Source: Thermohalobaculum sp035513135
GTDB lineage: Bacteria > Pseudomonadota > Alphaproteobacteria > Rhodobacterales > Rhodobacteraceae
DNA: 9,001 bases
Assembly (NCBI GenBank): GCA_035513135.1
Contig: DATKCQ010000029.1
Coordinates: forward strand, 1-9,001
Reading direction: 5' to 3'
The notes under the pieces are model-generated. The model was not told the origin of the DNA, ran no database searches, and saw only the letters and a program-made list of their open reading frames with translations. The translations under genes were made by a program, and so were the position numbers. Shown here one piece after another: positions 1-6,058 of the stretch; the stretch's first letter is position 1, and each line of letters opens with the position of its first letter.

Positions 1-9
1 GAGCCTGAC

Positions 10-30
10 CCCCCTCCCGGCGCGAGGGGG
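10..30. terminator. GC-rich hairpin downstream of msrP
   Basis: Positions 10-16 (CCCCCTC) pair perfectly with 24-30 (GAGGGGG) around a 7-base loop. It lies beyond the msrP stop on that gene's strand, so it could help end the transcript, but there is no T-tract, and it may equally be part of a repeat element together with the hairpin at 57-79. Confidence 0.35.
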
Positions 31-56
31 AACGCCCGGCGCCGGTGCCGCGCGCC

Positions 57-91
57 CCCCTCTCCCGCTGGGAGAGGGGCCGGGGGAGAGG
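57..91. repeat. REP-like palindromic element
   Basis: CCCCTCTCCC (57-66) and GGGAGAGGGG (70-79) form a perfect 10-bp stem with a 3-base loop, followed by a further GGGAGAGG block (84-91) that could pair with the same left arm. This CCCTCTCCC / GGGAGAGGG pattern resembles dispersed intergenic palindromes common in GC-rich Gram-negative genomes (established knowledge). It sits in the 155-bp gene-free stretch beyond msrP and could also act as a terminator for it. I see no gene in 1-155. Confidence 0.5.
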
Positions 92-155
92 CGGCCGAGG
101 AACGGCGGGCGAAAGCCCCGGGGCCGCGGGCCGGGCGGCCCGTGTGGCCGGCGCC

Positions 156-1145
156 TCAGCGCCAGAGCCGGTCGCCGACCTGCTCCTCCAGGCCGGCGTA
201 GAGGTGCGCCACCTGCTCGCCGTAGCCGTTGAACCGCACGGTGGGGATGACCTCGTCGGTGCCCAGCACCTTCTCGGTCGCCTGGCTCCAGCGCGGGTGA
301 TCGACCTCCGGGTTGACGTTGGCCCAGAAGCCGTACTCGCTCGACTGCAGCTCCTCCCAGAAGCTCACGGGCCGCTCGTCGGTGAAGCTGATGCGCGTGA
401 TCGACTTGATCGACTTGAAGCCGTATTTCCAGGGCAGGTGCAGGCGCATGGGCGTGCCGAACTGGTGCGCCAGCACCTTGCCGTAGGCGCCGACCACGAG
501 GAAGGCGAGCTCGCTCGCTGCCTCGTCCATGGTCAACCCCTCGACATAGGGCCAGGGATACCAGTGCTGGCGCTGGCCGCGCGCGGTGTCCGGGTCGAGG
601 AACGTCTCGAACCGCACGAACTTCGCGCCCGAGAGCGGCTCGGCCAGCGCGATCAGGCGCGAAAGCGGGAAGCCGATCCAGGGCGCCACCATCGACCATG
701 CCTCGACGCAGCGGTGGCGGTAGACGCGCTCCTCGAGCTGCATCCTGCCCAGCAGGTCGTCGATGCCGATCTCGAAGGGCTTGTCGACCAGCCCGTCGAT
801 GGTCACCGTCCAGCCCTCGGTGTCGAGCGCCGCCGCCGCATCGTGGATGCGCTTGTGCGAGCCGAACTCGTAGAAGTTGTTGTAGGTGCCGTTGATCGTC
901 TCGTCGGTCACCGCCCGCCCGGCATCGGCGAAGGCGGGGTTGGTGGCGGGCACCGGATCGAAGGCCGTGCCGGGCCCGCCGGGCAGCGCGGCCCTGGCCC
1001 CGCCGCCGGCCAGCAGCCCGGCGGCGACCAGCCCGCCCATCAGCCCGCCCCCCGCGGCGAGCACGCGGCGGCGGTTCCAGAAGACGTGCTCGGGCGTGAC
1101 GCGGGCCTCGGGGATCTGCCAGCGCGGCTTGCGGATGAGTTTCAA
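156..1145 (-). CDS. msrP: Protein-methionine-sulfoxide reductase catalytic subunit MsrP (YedY)
   Basis: Molybdenum-cofactor enzyme that reduces methionine sulfoxide in oxidised periplasmic proteins, normally taking electrons from the haem membrane protein MsrQ. The 329-residue product matches the family's length. The N-terminus has the family pattern of a short basic lead (KLIRKPRWQIP), a twin-arginine motif NRRRVLA (residues 24-30), a hydrophobic stretch and an ARA cleavage site near residue 52, so Tat export is expected. The cofactor-ligand cysteine is C146 in YRHRCVEAWSM. HQFGTPMRLHLPWKYGFKSI is the typical conserved block. I chose the TTG start at 1145 because GGAGGT lies 5 bases upstream and the protein then begins as homologues do; an in-frame ATG at 1232 would add 29 atypical residues ahead of the Tat signal. 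No msrQ is seen within the 155 bases downstream, where it is usually found. Confidence 0.95.
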   Translation of the reverse strand: MKLIRKPRWQIPEARVTPEHVFWNRRRVLAAGGGLMGGLVAAGLLAGGGARAALPGGPGTAFDPVPATNPAFADAGRAVTDETINGTYNNFYEFGSHKRIHDAAAALDTEGWTVTIDGLVDKPFEIGIDDLLGRMQLEERVYRHRCVEAWSMVAPWIGFPLSRLIALAEPLSGAKFVRFETFLDPDTARGQRQHWYPWPYVEGLTMDEAASELAFLVVGAYGKVLAHQFGTPMRLHLPWKYGFKSIKSITRISFTDERPVSFWEELQSSEYGFWANVNPEVDHPRWSQATEKVLGTDEVIPTVRFNGYGEQVAHLYAGLEEQVGDRLWR

Positions 1146-1298
1146 CGGGCACCTCCGGCGGTTCTGCTGTTCGCGACCATCAAGGTTGCGATTCAAAATC
1201 CGGACAGGATCAGTGCGCGGCGACGCCTTCACGGGGGCTACAGGAATGAATCCCGTCGATGCGTCATGAAAGTTGCTCGTTCATGCCCGGCTGCGCGG

Positions 1299-1327
1299 AG
1301 CATAGCCGCCAGCGCGCCGCGGTCCAA
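1299..1327 (-). promoter_or_regulatory. Possible msrP promoter
   Basis: On the minus strand TTGGAC (1322-1327) and TATGCT (1299-1304) are separated by exactly 17 bases. The -35 box is a weak match, and the leader to the msrP start at 1145 would be about 150 bases, so this is a candidate only. The rest of the serB-msrP gap (1146-1338) shows no other gene, and no clear terminator follows serB. Confidence 0.3.
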
Positions 1328-1338
1328 TCACAAGCGCG

Positions 1339-2202
1339 TCAGTCGTGGCGAAACTCGCTTTCCGCATAGCCCTGGAGGTGCAGGAGCGCGGTCAGGTCGG
1401 CGTGGCGGATCAGCGCGTCGGCGCGCGCCTCGAGGGCGGGCTGCGCGCGGTAGGCGACGCCCAGCCCGGCCGCCTCGATCATGGCCAGGTCGTTGGCCCC
1501 GTCGCCCACGGCGATCGCCGCGGCGGGGGTGATGCCGAGCCGGGCCGTGATCTCCCCGAGCGCCGCCAGCTTGGCCTCGCGGCCGAGGATCGGCTCGGCC
1601 ACTCCGGCGAGGCGGCCGTCCTTGAAGATCAAGCGGTTGGCGCGGTGCTCGGCGAAACCGGCGGCGGCGGCGACGCGCTCGGTGAAGAACGAGAACCCGC
1701 CCGAGACCAGCGCCGTGTGGGCGCCGTGCGCGGCCATGGTGCGCACCAGCGTCGCCGCGCCGGGGTTGAGCCGGATGCGCTCGGCGAAGACCCGCGCGAG
1801 CGCCGTCTCGCTCAGGCCCTGCATCAGCGCGAGACGCGCGCGCAGCGCGCCGGCGAAATCGAGCTCGCCCGCCATCGCGCGCGCGGTGATCGCCGCCACC
1901 TCGGCCTTGACCCCGGCGTCGTCGGCCAGCTCGTCGATGCACTCGACGGGGATGATGGTCGAATCCATGTCGGCGATCAGCAGGCGCTTGCGCCGGCCCT
2001 GCGCGGGCACGGCGTTGAGGTCGATGCCGCGATGCGCGGCGCGCAGGGCGGCCAGGTCCGGCGGGGCGTCCAGCGCGATCTCGGCCGCCGCCCGGCCGAG
2101 GCGGCGCGGCGCGCCGCCCCCCGTCGCGCCGGCGACGGCGGCGATCTCGCCGTCCGCCAGCCCCCGCCCGGCCGCGGCCGTCAGGACCAGGACGTGAGCC
2201 AT
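1339..2202 (-). CDS. serB: Phosphoserine phosphatase SerB
   Basis: HAD-superfamily phosphatase that hydrolyses O-phosphoserine to serine, the last step of the phosphorylated serine pathway, in the cytoplasm. The 287-residue product shows all HAD motifs: DMDST at 78-82 (nucleophile D78, acid/base D80), VSGG at 166-169 with S167, K211 in the ILGREAKL segment, and GDGANDLAMI (233-242) for Mg2+ binding. PVECIDELAD (85-94) is the SerB cap signature. Residues 1-65 form the divergent ACT-like N-terminal part usual for proteobacterial SerB. The ATG at 2202 lies 7 bases after the DAHP synthase stop (2210-2212), so the two are almost certainly co-transcribed and perhaps translationally coupled; the ribosome site is weak. 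The pairing links serine supply with entry into the aromatic pathway, although serine is needed directly only at the tryptophan synthase step. Confidence 0.96.
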   Translation of the reverse strand: MAHVLVLTAAAGRGLADGEIAAVAGATGGGAPRRLGRAAAEIALDAPPDLAALRAAHRGIDLNAVPAQGRRKRLLIADMDSTIIPVECIDELADDAGVKAEVAAITARAMAGELDFAGALRARLALMQGLSETALARVFAERIRLNPGAATLVRTMAAHGAHTALVSGGFSFFTERVAAAAGFAEHRANRLIFKDGRLAGVAEPILGREAKLAALGEITARLGITPAAAIAVGDGANDLAMIEAAGLGVAYRAQPALEARADALIRHADLTALLHLQGYAESEFRHD

Positions 2203-2209
2203 GCCCGGC

Positions 2210-3658
2210 TCAGCCGAGGGCGGCCCACTGGCGCTGCGGCGGGGTCACCGTCTCGAGCTCCTCGGCGAGCAGGAACGCCAGCTCGAGCGCCTGGCTGGCG
2301 TTGAGCCGCGGGTCGCAGGCCGTGTGGTAGCGGCTCGAGAGGTCCGCCGCGGTGAGCTGCTGCAGGCCGCCGGTGCACTCGGTCACGTCCTGGCCGGTCA
2401 TCTCGAAATGCACGCCGCCGGCATAGGTTCCTTGCGCCGCGTGCACCTCGAAGAACTCGCGCACCTCCTGCAGCACCCGGTCGAAGGGCCGGGTCTTGTA
2501 GCCCGACTCGGATTTCACCGTGTTGCCGTGCATCGGGTCGCACGACCAGACCACCTGCTTGCCGGCGCGCTCGACGGCGCGGATCCAGCCTGGCAGGTGC
2601 CTGGCCACATTGCCCGCCCCGGTGCGGCAGATCAGGGTGATCCGGCCCGGCGCGTTCGACGGGTTGAGCGTGTCGATCAGGCGCAGCAGCTCGTCGGGCG
2701 CGAGCGACGGCCCGCATTTGAGGCCCAGCGGGTTGATCACGCCGCGGCAGAACTCGACATGGGCGCCGTCGGGCTGGCGCGTGCGGTCGCCGATCCAGAT
2801 CATGTGGCCCGAGCCGGCCACGGTCTGCCCCGTGGTCGAGTCGACCCGCGCCAGCGCCTCCTCGTAGGGCAGCAGCAGCGCCTCGTGGCTGGTGTAGTAC
2901 TCGACCGTGCGCAGCTTGGTCTCGGTCGCCGGGTTCAGGCCGCAGGCGTCCATGAAGTCGACCGCGCCGGAGATGCGCCGGGCCAGCTCCTTGTACTTCT
3001 CGGCCTCCTCGGAGCCGTTGGCGAAGTCGAGGTTCCACGTCTGCACCCGGTGCAGGTCGGCGTAGCCGCCGCCGGCGAAGGCGCGCAAGAGGTTCAGCGT
3101 CGCCGCCGACTGCATGTAGGCCTGGATCAGACGCTCGGGATCGGGCGTGCGGGCCTGCGCCGTGGGCGCGATGTCGTTGACGATGTCGCCGCGGTAGGAG
3201 GGCAGCTCGACGCCCCCCACCATCTCGGTCGGCGCCGAGCGCGGCTTGGCGAACTGGCCGGCGACGCGGCCGACCTTCACCACCGGCACGCGCGCGGCGA
3301 AGGTCAGCACCACCGCCATCTGCAGCATGACCCGGAAGGTGTCGCGGATCGGGTCGGCGCGGAACTCGGCGAAGCTCTCGGCGCAGTCGCCGCCCTGGAG
3401 CAGGAAAGCCCGACGCTCCGCGACCTCGGCCAGCCGCGCCTTGAGGCGGCGCGCCTCGCCGGCAAAAACCAGCGGCGGGAAGCTGGAGAGCCGCCCGGTC
3501 ACCGCAGCAAGCCGGGCCTCGTCGGGGTAGGCGGGCATCTGCATCGCCGGGAAGCCGCGCCAGCTCGACTTGCTCCAAGTCGTGTTGGCCGGCGTCGCTG
3601 TTGCGGGCGTCGCTGTTGCAGGTGTGCCGGCGCTCTTGCGCGTCGTCGTCCCGGTCAT
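2210..3658 (-). CDS. aroG: Class II 3-deoxy-7-phosphoheptulonate (DAHP) synthase
   Basis: Condenses phosphoenolpyruvate and erythrose 4-phosphate to DAHP, the committed first step of the shikimate pathway, in the cytoplasm. The 482-residue sequence is the plant/Mycobacterium-type (class II) enzyme rather than the E. coli AroF/G/H type. The metal ligands expected from the family are present: C92 in QGGDCAESF, H377 in CDPMHGNT, E419 in HFEMTGQ and D449 in CDPRLNASQ. RADPIRDTFR (100-109), VGRVAGQFAKPR (129-140) and the WIGDRTRQ block (288-295) are also typical. I chose the ATG at 3658, which has AAGGGAG about 9 bases upstream; the ATG at 3667 is too close to that site, and a longer reading to 3775 gives unlikely Arg/Pro-rich sequence. 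The N-terminus carries an Ala/Thr/Pro repeat (residues 12-25) that looks like a disordered tail. Class II enzymes are often inhibited by aromatic amino acids through N-terminal elements, but this tail shows no known site. serB follows 7 bases downstream. The gene symbol follows mycobacterial usage. Confidence 0.95.
   Translation of the reverse strand: MTGTTTRKSAGTPATATPATATPANTTWSKSSWRGFPAMQMPAYPDEARLAAVTGRLSSFPPLVFAGEARRLKARLAEVAERRAFLLQGGDCAESFAEFRADPIRDTFRVMLQMAVVLTFAARVPVVKVGRVAGQFAKPRSAPTEMVGGVELPSYRGDIVNDIAPTAQARTPDPERLIQAYMQSAATLNLLRAFAGGGYADLHRVQTWNLDFANGSEEAEKYKELARRISGAVDFMDACGLNPATETKLRTVEYYTSHEALLLPYEEALARVDSTTGQTVAGSGHMIWIGDRTRQPDGAHVEFCRGVINPLGLKCGPSLAPDELLRLIDTLNPSNAPGRITLICRTGAGNVARHLPGWIRAVERAGKQVVWSCDPMHGNTVKSESGYKTRPFDRVLQEVREFFEVHAAQGTYAGGVHFEMTGQDVTECTGGLQQLTAADLSSRYHTACDPRLNASQALELAFLLAEELETVTPPQRQWAALG
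3591..3620. repeat. Two tandem 15-bp units in the DAHP synthase N-terminus
   Basis: GGCGTCGCTGTTGCG (3591-3605) is followed directly by GGCGTCGCTGTTGCA (3606-3620), 14 of 15 bases identical. Read on the coding (minus) strand each unit adds five residues of the Ala-Thr-Ala-Thr-Pro type, so the duplication keeps frame. Confidence 0.85.
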
Positions 3659-3691
3659 CTGCGGCATCTCCCTTGCATTTCCCGCCGCCCC

Positions 3692-3720
3692 TATATAGCA
3701 GCGCGGCGCAGGTGGCCAGA
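3692..3720 (-). promoter_or_regulatory. Possible promoter for the DAHP synthase-serB operon
   Basis: On the minus strand TATATA (3692-3697) is the only AT-rich hexamer in this GC-rich gap and lies about 35 bases before the gene start. Seventeen bases upstream is TCTGGC (3715-3720), a poor -35 box. The expected leader of about 25-30 bases is too short for an attenuator, and no leader peptide is seen. Confidence 0.35.
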
Positions 3721-3748
3721 CCCGCGGCCGGAGCGCCGGCAGGCGCGC

Positions 3749-3775
3749 TTGACGCGCGGCGCGGCGCGCGGTCAA
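3749..3775. promoter_or_regulatory. Inverted repeat, candidate operator in the divergent gap
   Basis: Left arm TTGACGCGCG (3749-3758) is matched by right arm CGCGCG-G-TCAA (3765-3775): 10-bp arms with one unpaired G and a 6-base centre. It lies between the divergent DAHP synthase and GlxA-type regulator genes, 45 bases before the regulator's start. AraC/GlxA-family regulators commonly bind near their own promoter; that this is the regulator's site is inference. Part of the symmetry could come simply from GCG-rich composition, but the TTGA/TCAA ends are not explained that way. Confidence 0.4.
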
Positions 3776-3819
3776 TCTGACCCTGTCGCGGCGCAGCGCG
3801 GAGGTTGGCGATCACGGCC

Positions 3820-4839
3820 ATGACGAGCGAGGCAGCAGCCGCGGCGGCGAAGACGCAGGAGTTCGTCTTCCTGCTCGCCGAGACGTTCTCGATGATGCCG
3901 TTCGCCGCGGCGGTGGAGCCGCTGAGGATCGCCAACCGCATCACGCGCCGGCCGCTCTACAGCTGGCGGCTGGTGTCCGAGACCGGCGCCCCGGTGAGCG
4001 CCTCGAGCGGCGTCACGGTGCAGGTCGACGGCGGGCTCGAGGAGATGTCGCGCGAGGCGCGCATCGTCGTGTGCACCGGGTTCGGGCTCGAGCGCGCGGC
4101 CTCGAAGCCGGTGCTCACCTGGCTCAGGAAGCAGGCGCGGCGCGGGGTCGGCATCGGCGCAGTCTGCACCGGCGCCTACGTGCTGGCCAAGGCGGGGCTG
4201 CTCGAGGGCCGGCGCTGCACGATCCACTGGGAGAACCATGCGGCGTTCGCCGAGGAGTTCCCCGAGGTCGGGCTCTCGAAGCTGCTCTACGTGGTGGACG
4301 ACGGGCTGTTCACCTGCGCCGGGGGCACGGCGGCGGCCGACATGATGCTGCAGCTGATCAGCGACGTGCACGGCTCGGACCTCGCCGCGCTGGTGGCCGA
4401 CACGCTGGTGCACACGCCGGTGCGCACGGAGGCCGACGAGCAGCGCCTCTCGGTGCCGGCGCGCATCGGCGTGCGGCATCCGAAGCTGGTGCAGATCATC
4501 CAGACCATGGAGCGCTCGACCGAGGAGCCGGTCAGCCCGTCGGACCTGGCGAGATCGGTGAACATGTCGACGCGCCAGCTCGAGCGGCTGTTCCGGCGCT
4601 ACCTGAACCGCAGCCCGAAGCGCTACTACATGGAGCTGCGGCTGGAGAAGGCGCGCAACCTGCTGCTGCAGACCGACATGAGCGTGATCAACGTGGCGCT
4701 GGCCTGCGGCTTCACCTCGCCCTCGCACTTCTCCAAGTGCTACCGGGCCTATTTCAACCGCACGCCCTACCGCGAGCGCGGCGCCCCGGCCAATACCGGT
4801 GCGGCCAGGACGGCGAGAGGCGAGGCGGGGACGGCGTGA
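3820..4839 (+). CDS. GlxA/CdhR-type transcriptional regulator (DJ-1/PfpI + AraC HTH)
   Basis: A 339-residue DNA-binding regulator. Residues about 12-200 form a class I glutamine-amidotransferase/DJ-1-like sensing domain, including the nucleophile-elbow-like VCTGAYVLA with C116 and the IHWENH segment (135-140). Residues about 220-320 form the AraC C-terminal domain with two helix-turn-helix units: one around SPSDLARSVNMSTRQLERLF, the other around VINVALACGFTSPSHF (289-304). The organisation matches GbdR, CdhR and related regulators of betaine, carnitine and arginine use (established for that group); the actual effector here is unknown. The ATG at 3820 is preceded by GGAGG at 3800-3804, 15 bases away, which is longer than usual; a TTG at 3805 abuts the site, and an ATC at 3811 would be ideally spaced, so the start is uncertain. 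The stop overlaps the next gene's GTG by four bases (GTGA), indicating coupled translation with the thioesterase. Confidence 0.9.
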   Translation: MTSEAAAAAAKTQEFVFLLAETFSMMPFAAAVEPLRIANRITRRPLYSWRLVSETGAPVSASSGVTVQVDGGLEEMSREARIVVCTGFGLERAASKPVLTWLRKQARRGVGIGAVCTGAYVLAKAGLLEGRRCTIHWENHAAFAEEFPEVGLSKLLYVVDDGLFTCAGGTAAADMMLQLISDVHGSDLAALVADTLVHTPVRTEADEQRLSVPARIGVRHPKLVQIIQTMERSTEEPVSPSDLARSVNMSTRQLERLFRRYLNRSPKRYYMELRLEKARNLLLQTDMSVINVALACGFTSPSHFSKCYRAYFNRTPYRERGAPANTGAARTARGEAGTA

Positions 4840-5285
4840 CGGCGCGCGCGCGGCCGCAGCCGCCCGGCCGCGCCGCCTACCGCGCGTTCCGCCTGATCAG
4901 CACGCGCTGGTCGGACAACGACGTCTACGGCCACATCAACAACGTCGAGTACTACGCCTTCTTCGACACGGTGGTGAACGCCCACCTGATCGAGCGCGGC
5001 GTGCTCGACATCCAGGCCGGCCCGGTGATCGGGCTGGTGGTGGAGACGACCTGCCGCTACTTCGCGCCGCTCGCCTTCCCCGAGCCGGTCGAGGGCGGCC
5101 TGCGCGTCGAGCGGCTGGGCCGCAGCTCGGTCACCTACGGGGTCGGCATCTTCCGTGCCGGGGCGGAGCGGGCGGCGGCGGCGGGGCATTTCGTGCATGT
5201 CTACGTCGACCGGGAGACGCGGCGGCCGGTGGCGCTGTCCGCGGCGCTGAGAGCCGAGCTGGAGCGGCTGACGGTCGGGGCGTGA
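4836..5285 (+). CDS. Acyl-CoA thioesterase, 4HBT/YbgC-type hotdog fold
   Basis: A 149-residue single hotdog-domain protein expected to hydrolyse an acyl-CoA thioester in the cytoplasm as a homo-oligomer. The signature RWSDNDVYGHINNVEYY (residues 24-40) is the 4-hydroxybenzoyl-CoA thioesterase family motif, with D29 in the catalytic-aspartate position and GHINN following. ETTCRYFAPLAFPEPV and GHFVHVYVDRETRRPV are the usual later strands. The GTG start at 4836 overlaps the regulator's TGA, with a purine-rich GAGGCGGGG stretch 5-13 bases upstream. Coupling to a GlxA/CdhR-type regulator recalls carnitine loci, where CdhB is a betainyl-CoA thioesterase of this fold; the rest of such a pathway (carnitine dehydrogenase, CdhC) is not in the window, so the substrate remains open. 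Confidence 0.9.
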   Translation: MTARARPQPPGRAAYRAFRLISTRWSDNDVYGHINNVEYYAFFDTVVNAHLIERGVLDIQAGPVIGLVVETTCRYFAPLAFPEPVEGGLRVERLGRSSVTYGVGIFRAGAERAAAAGHFVHVYVDRETRRPVALSAALRAELERLTVGA

Positions 5286-5299
5286 CGCCCGGGGTTGTT

Positions 5300-5311
5300 T
5301 GGTCGGGGCGG
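5300..5311 (-). repeat. Direct copy of the tRNA-Pro 3' end
   Basis: On the minus strand CCGCCCCGACCA forms the last 12 bases of the tRNA gene (5314-5325) and recurs exactly at 5300-5311, two bases past the tRNA's CCA. It may be a scar of an integration or excision event at this tRNA or a simple slippage duplication. No integrase or island is present on either side in the window. Confidence 0.8.
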
Positions 5312-5313
5312 GC

Positions 5314-5390
5314 TGGTCGGGGCGGCCGGATTCGAACCGGCGGCCTTCGGTTCCCAAAACCGACGCGCTACCAAGCTGCGCTACGCCCCG
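5314..5390 (-). tRNA. tRNA-Pro (anticodon UGG)
   Basis: A complete 77-base cloverleaf. The acceptor stem CGGGGCG pairs perfectly with CGCCCCG; the discriminator is A and the CCA is encoded. The D arm has GCGC/GCGC around AGCTTGGTA. The anticodon stem TCGGT/ACCGA encloses the loop TTTGGGA, giving anticodon TGG, which reads CCN proline codons. The T arm GCCGG-TTCGAAT-CCGGC is canonical. It lies downstream of the DUF192 gene on the same strand and converges with the thioesterase gene, 28 bases from its end. Confidence 0.97.
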
Positions 5391-5408
5391 TGACGCGGTT
5401 GCGCCTTC

Positions 5409-5437
5409 GCACTAAAGCAAGCGGGCGGGCCGGGCAA
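5409..5437 (-). promoter_or_regulatory. Possible tRNA-Pro promoter
   Basis: On the minus strand TTGCCC (5432-5437) lies 15-17 bases before an AT-rich block, TTTAGT (5411-5416) or the overlapping TAGTGC. Transcription would begin about 12 bases before the mature tRNA 5' end, a normal leader length. It sits in the 58-bp gap after the DUF192 gene. Confidence 0.45.
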
Positions 5438-5448
5438 GCGCGGCGCGC

Positions 5449-6012
5449 TCAGGGCGGGCAGCTTGCGTGCTCGGGGGCCTCGCGGAAGGCGGGGTGGATG
5501 GTCTGGGTGCCCGGGCCGATGCCGAGCTCGGCGGCGAGGCCGGCATTGATCTCGAGCACGGCGCGCACCGGCCCCTGCGAGGCCGAGGTCCGGTCCGAGT
5601 AGGTGTCGCGCCGCTCGGCCACGCTGTCGACCCGGCCGGCGACGTCGATGAAGATCATGTCGAGCGGGATCATGGTGTTGCGCATCCAGAAGCGCGCCGG
5701 GCGCGGCGGCTCGAAGATGAAGAGCATGCCGGCGTCCGCGTCGAGCTTCGGGCGGAACATCAGGCCGCGGGCCTGCTCGGCCGGGTCGTCGGCGATCTCG
5801 ACGGCGAAGCGGGCCTTGCCCTGAGCGGTGAGGATGGTGATGCTGGCGGGGTGGCAATCCGCGGCTGCCACGGGATCGGCTGCCACGGGATCGGCTGGAA
5901 CGAGATCGGCTGCAACGGGTTTGGCTGCCACGGGATCGGCCGGAACGGGCCCGGTGGGCACGGGGCCGGCGAGCAGGAGAACGAGTGCGAGGGTGCGAAT
6001 GCGTCGCGTCAA
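5449..6012 (-). CDS. Secreted DUF192 family protein
   Basis: A 187-residue protein of unknown biochemical role. Residues 1-16 (MTRRIRTLALVLLLAG) form a signal peptide or N-terminal anchor. Residues 17-52 are a low-complexity stretch made of Pro-Val-Ala-Ala-Asp repeats, which would give a flexible tether outside the inner membrane. The DUF192 domain covers about 55-175, with the family's RGLMFR (82-87), FWMRNTMIPLDMIFID (108-123) and AVLEINAG (151-158) blocks. The TTG at 6012 is the only plausible start near the signal peptide, although its ribosome site is poor; translation may depend on the upstream cold-shock gene, which ends 46 bases earlier. The order cold-shock gene, DUF192 gene, tRNA-Pro is, to my recollection, shared by related alphaproteobacteria, and the first two probably form an operon. 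Confidence 0.85.
   Translation of the reverse strand: MTRRIRTLALVLLLAGPVPTGPVPADPVAAKPVAADLVPADPVAADPVAAADCHPASITILTAQGKARFAVEIADDPAEQARGLMFRPKLDADAGMLFIFEPPRPARFWMRNTMIPLDMIFIDVAGRVDSVAERRDTYSDRTSASQGPVRAVLEINAGLAAELGIGPGTQTIHPAFREAPEHASCPP
5863..5967. repeat. Seven tandem 15-bp units inside the DUF192 gene
   Basis: The unit GGCTGCCACGGGATC is perfect at 5863-5877, 5878-5892 and 5923-5937; degenerate copies occupy 5893-5907, 5908-5922, 5938-5952 and 5953-5967. On the coding strand one unit reads Asp-Pro-Val-Ala-Ala. The period is a whole number of codons, so gain or loss of units keeps frame. Confidence 0.93.
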
Positions 6013-6058
6013 CTGGATCGCCGGGTCGGGTTTCGTTGCCGGATCGGCGCGTGCCGGC

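Noticed and set aside
1179..1215. Group IV (RpoE-type) promoter for msrP, from TGATCC on the minus strand
   Set aside because: No matching -10 element at 18-19 bases downstream, so oxidative-stress control cannot be supported from sequence.
45..1532. Long plus-strand open frame opposite msrP and serB
   Set aside because: Arg/Gly/Ala-rich shadow in GC-rich DNA; the minus strand carries the Tat and MsrP motifs and the serB end.
1345..3823. Long plus-strand frames opposite serB and the DAHP synthase
   Set aside because: Low-complexity composition and no motifs; the minus strand shows complete catalytic motifs for both enzymes.
5286..5313. Intrinsic terminator after the thioesterase gene
   Set aside because: Only a five-base stem (GCCCG/CGGGC) with a large loop and no T-tract.
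5863..5967. CRISPR-like array
   Set aside because: Units of 15 bp are directly adjacent with no spacers, and they lie in frame inside a gene.
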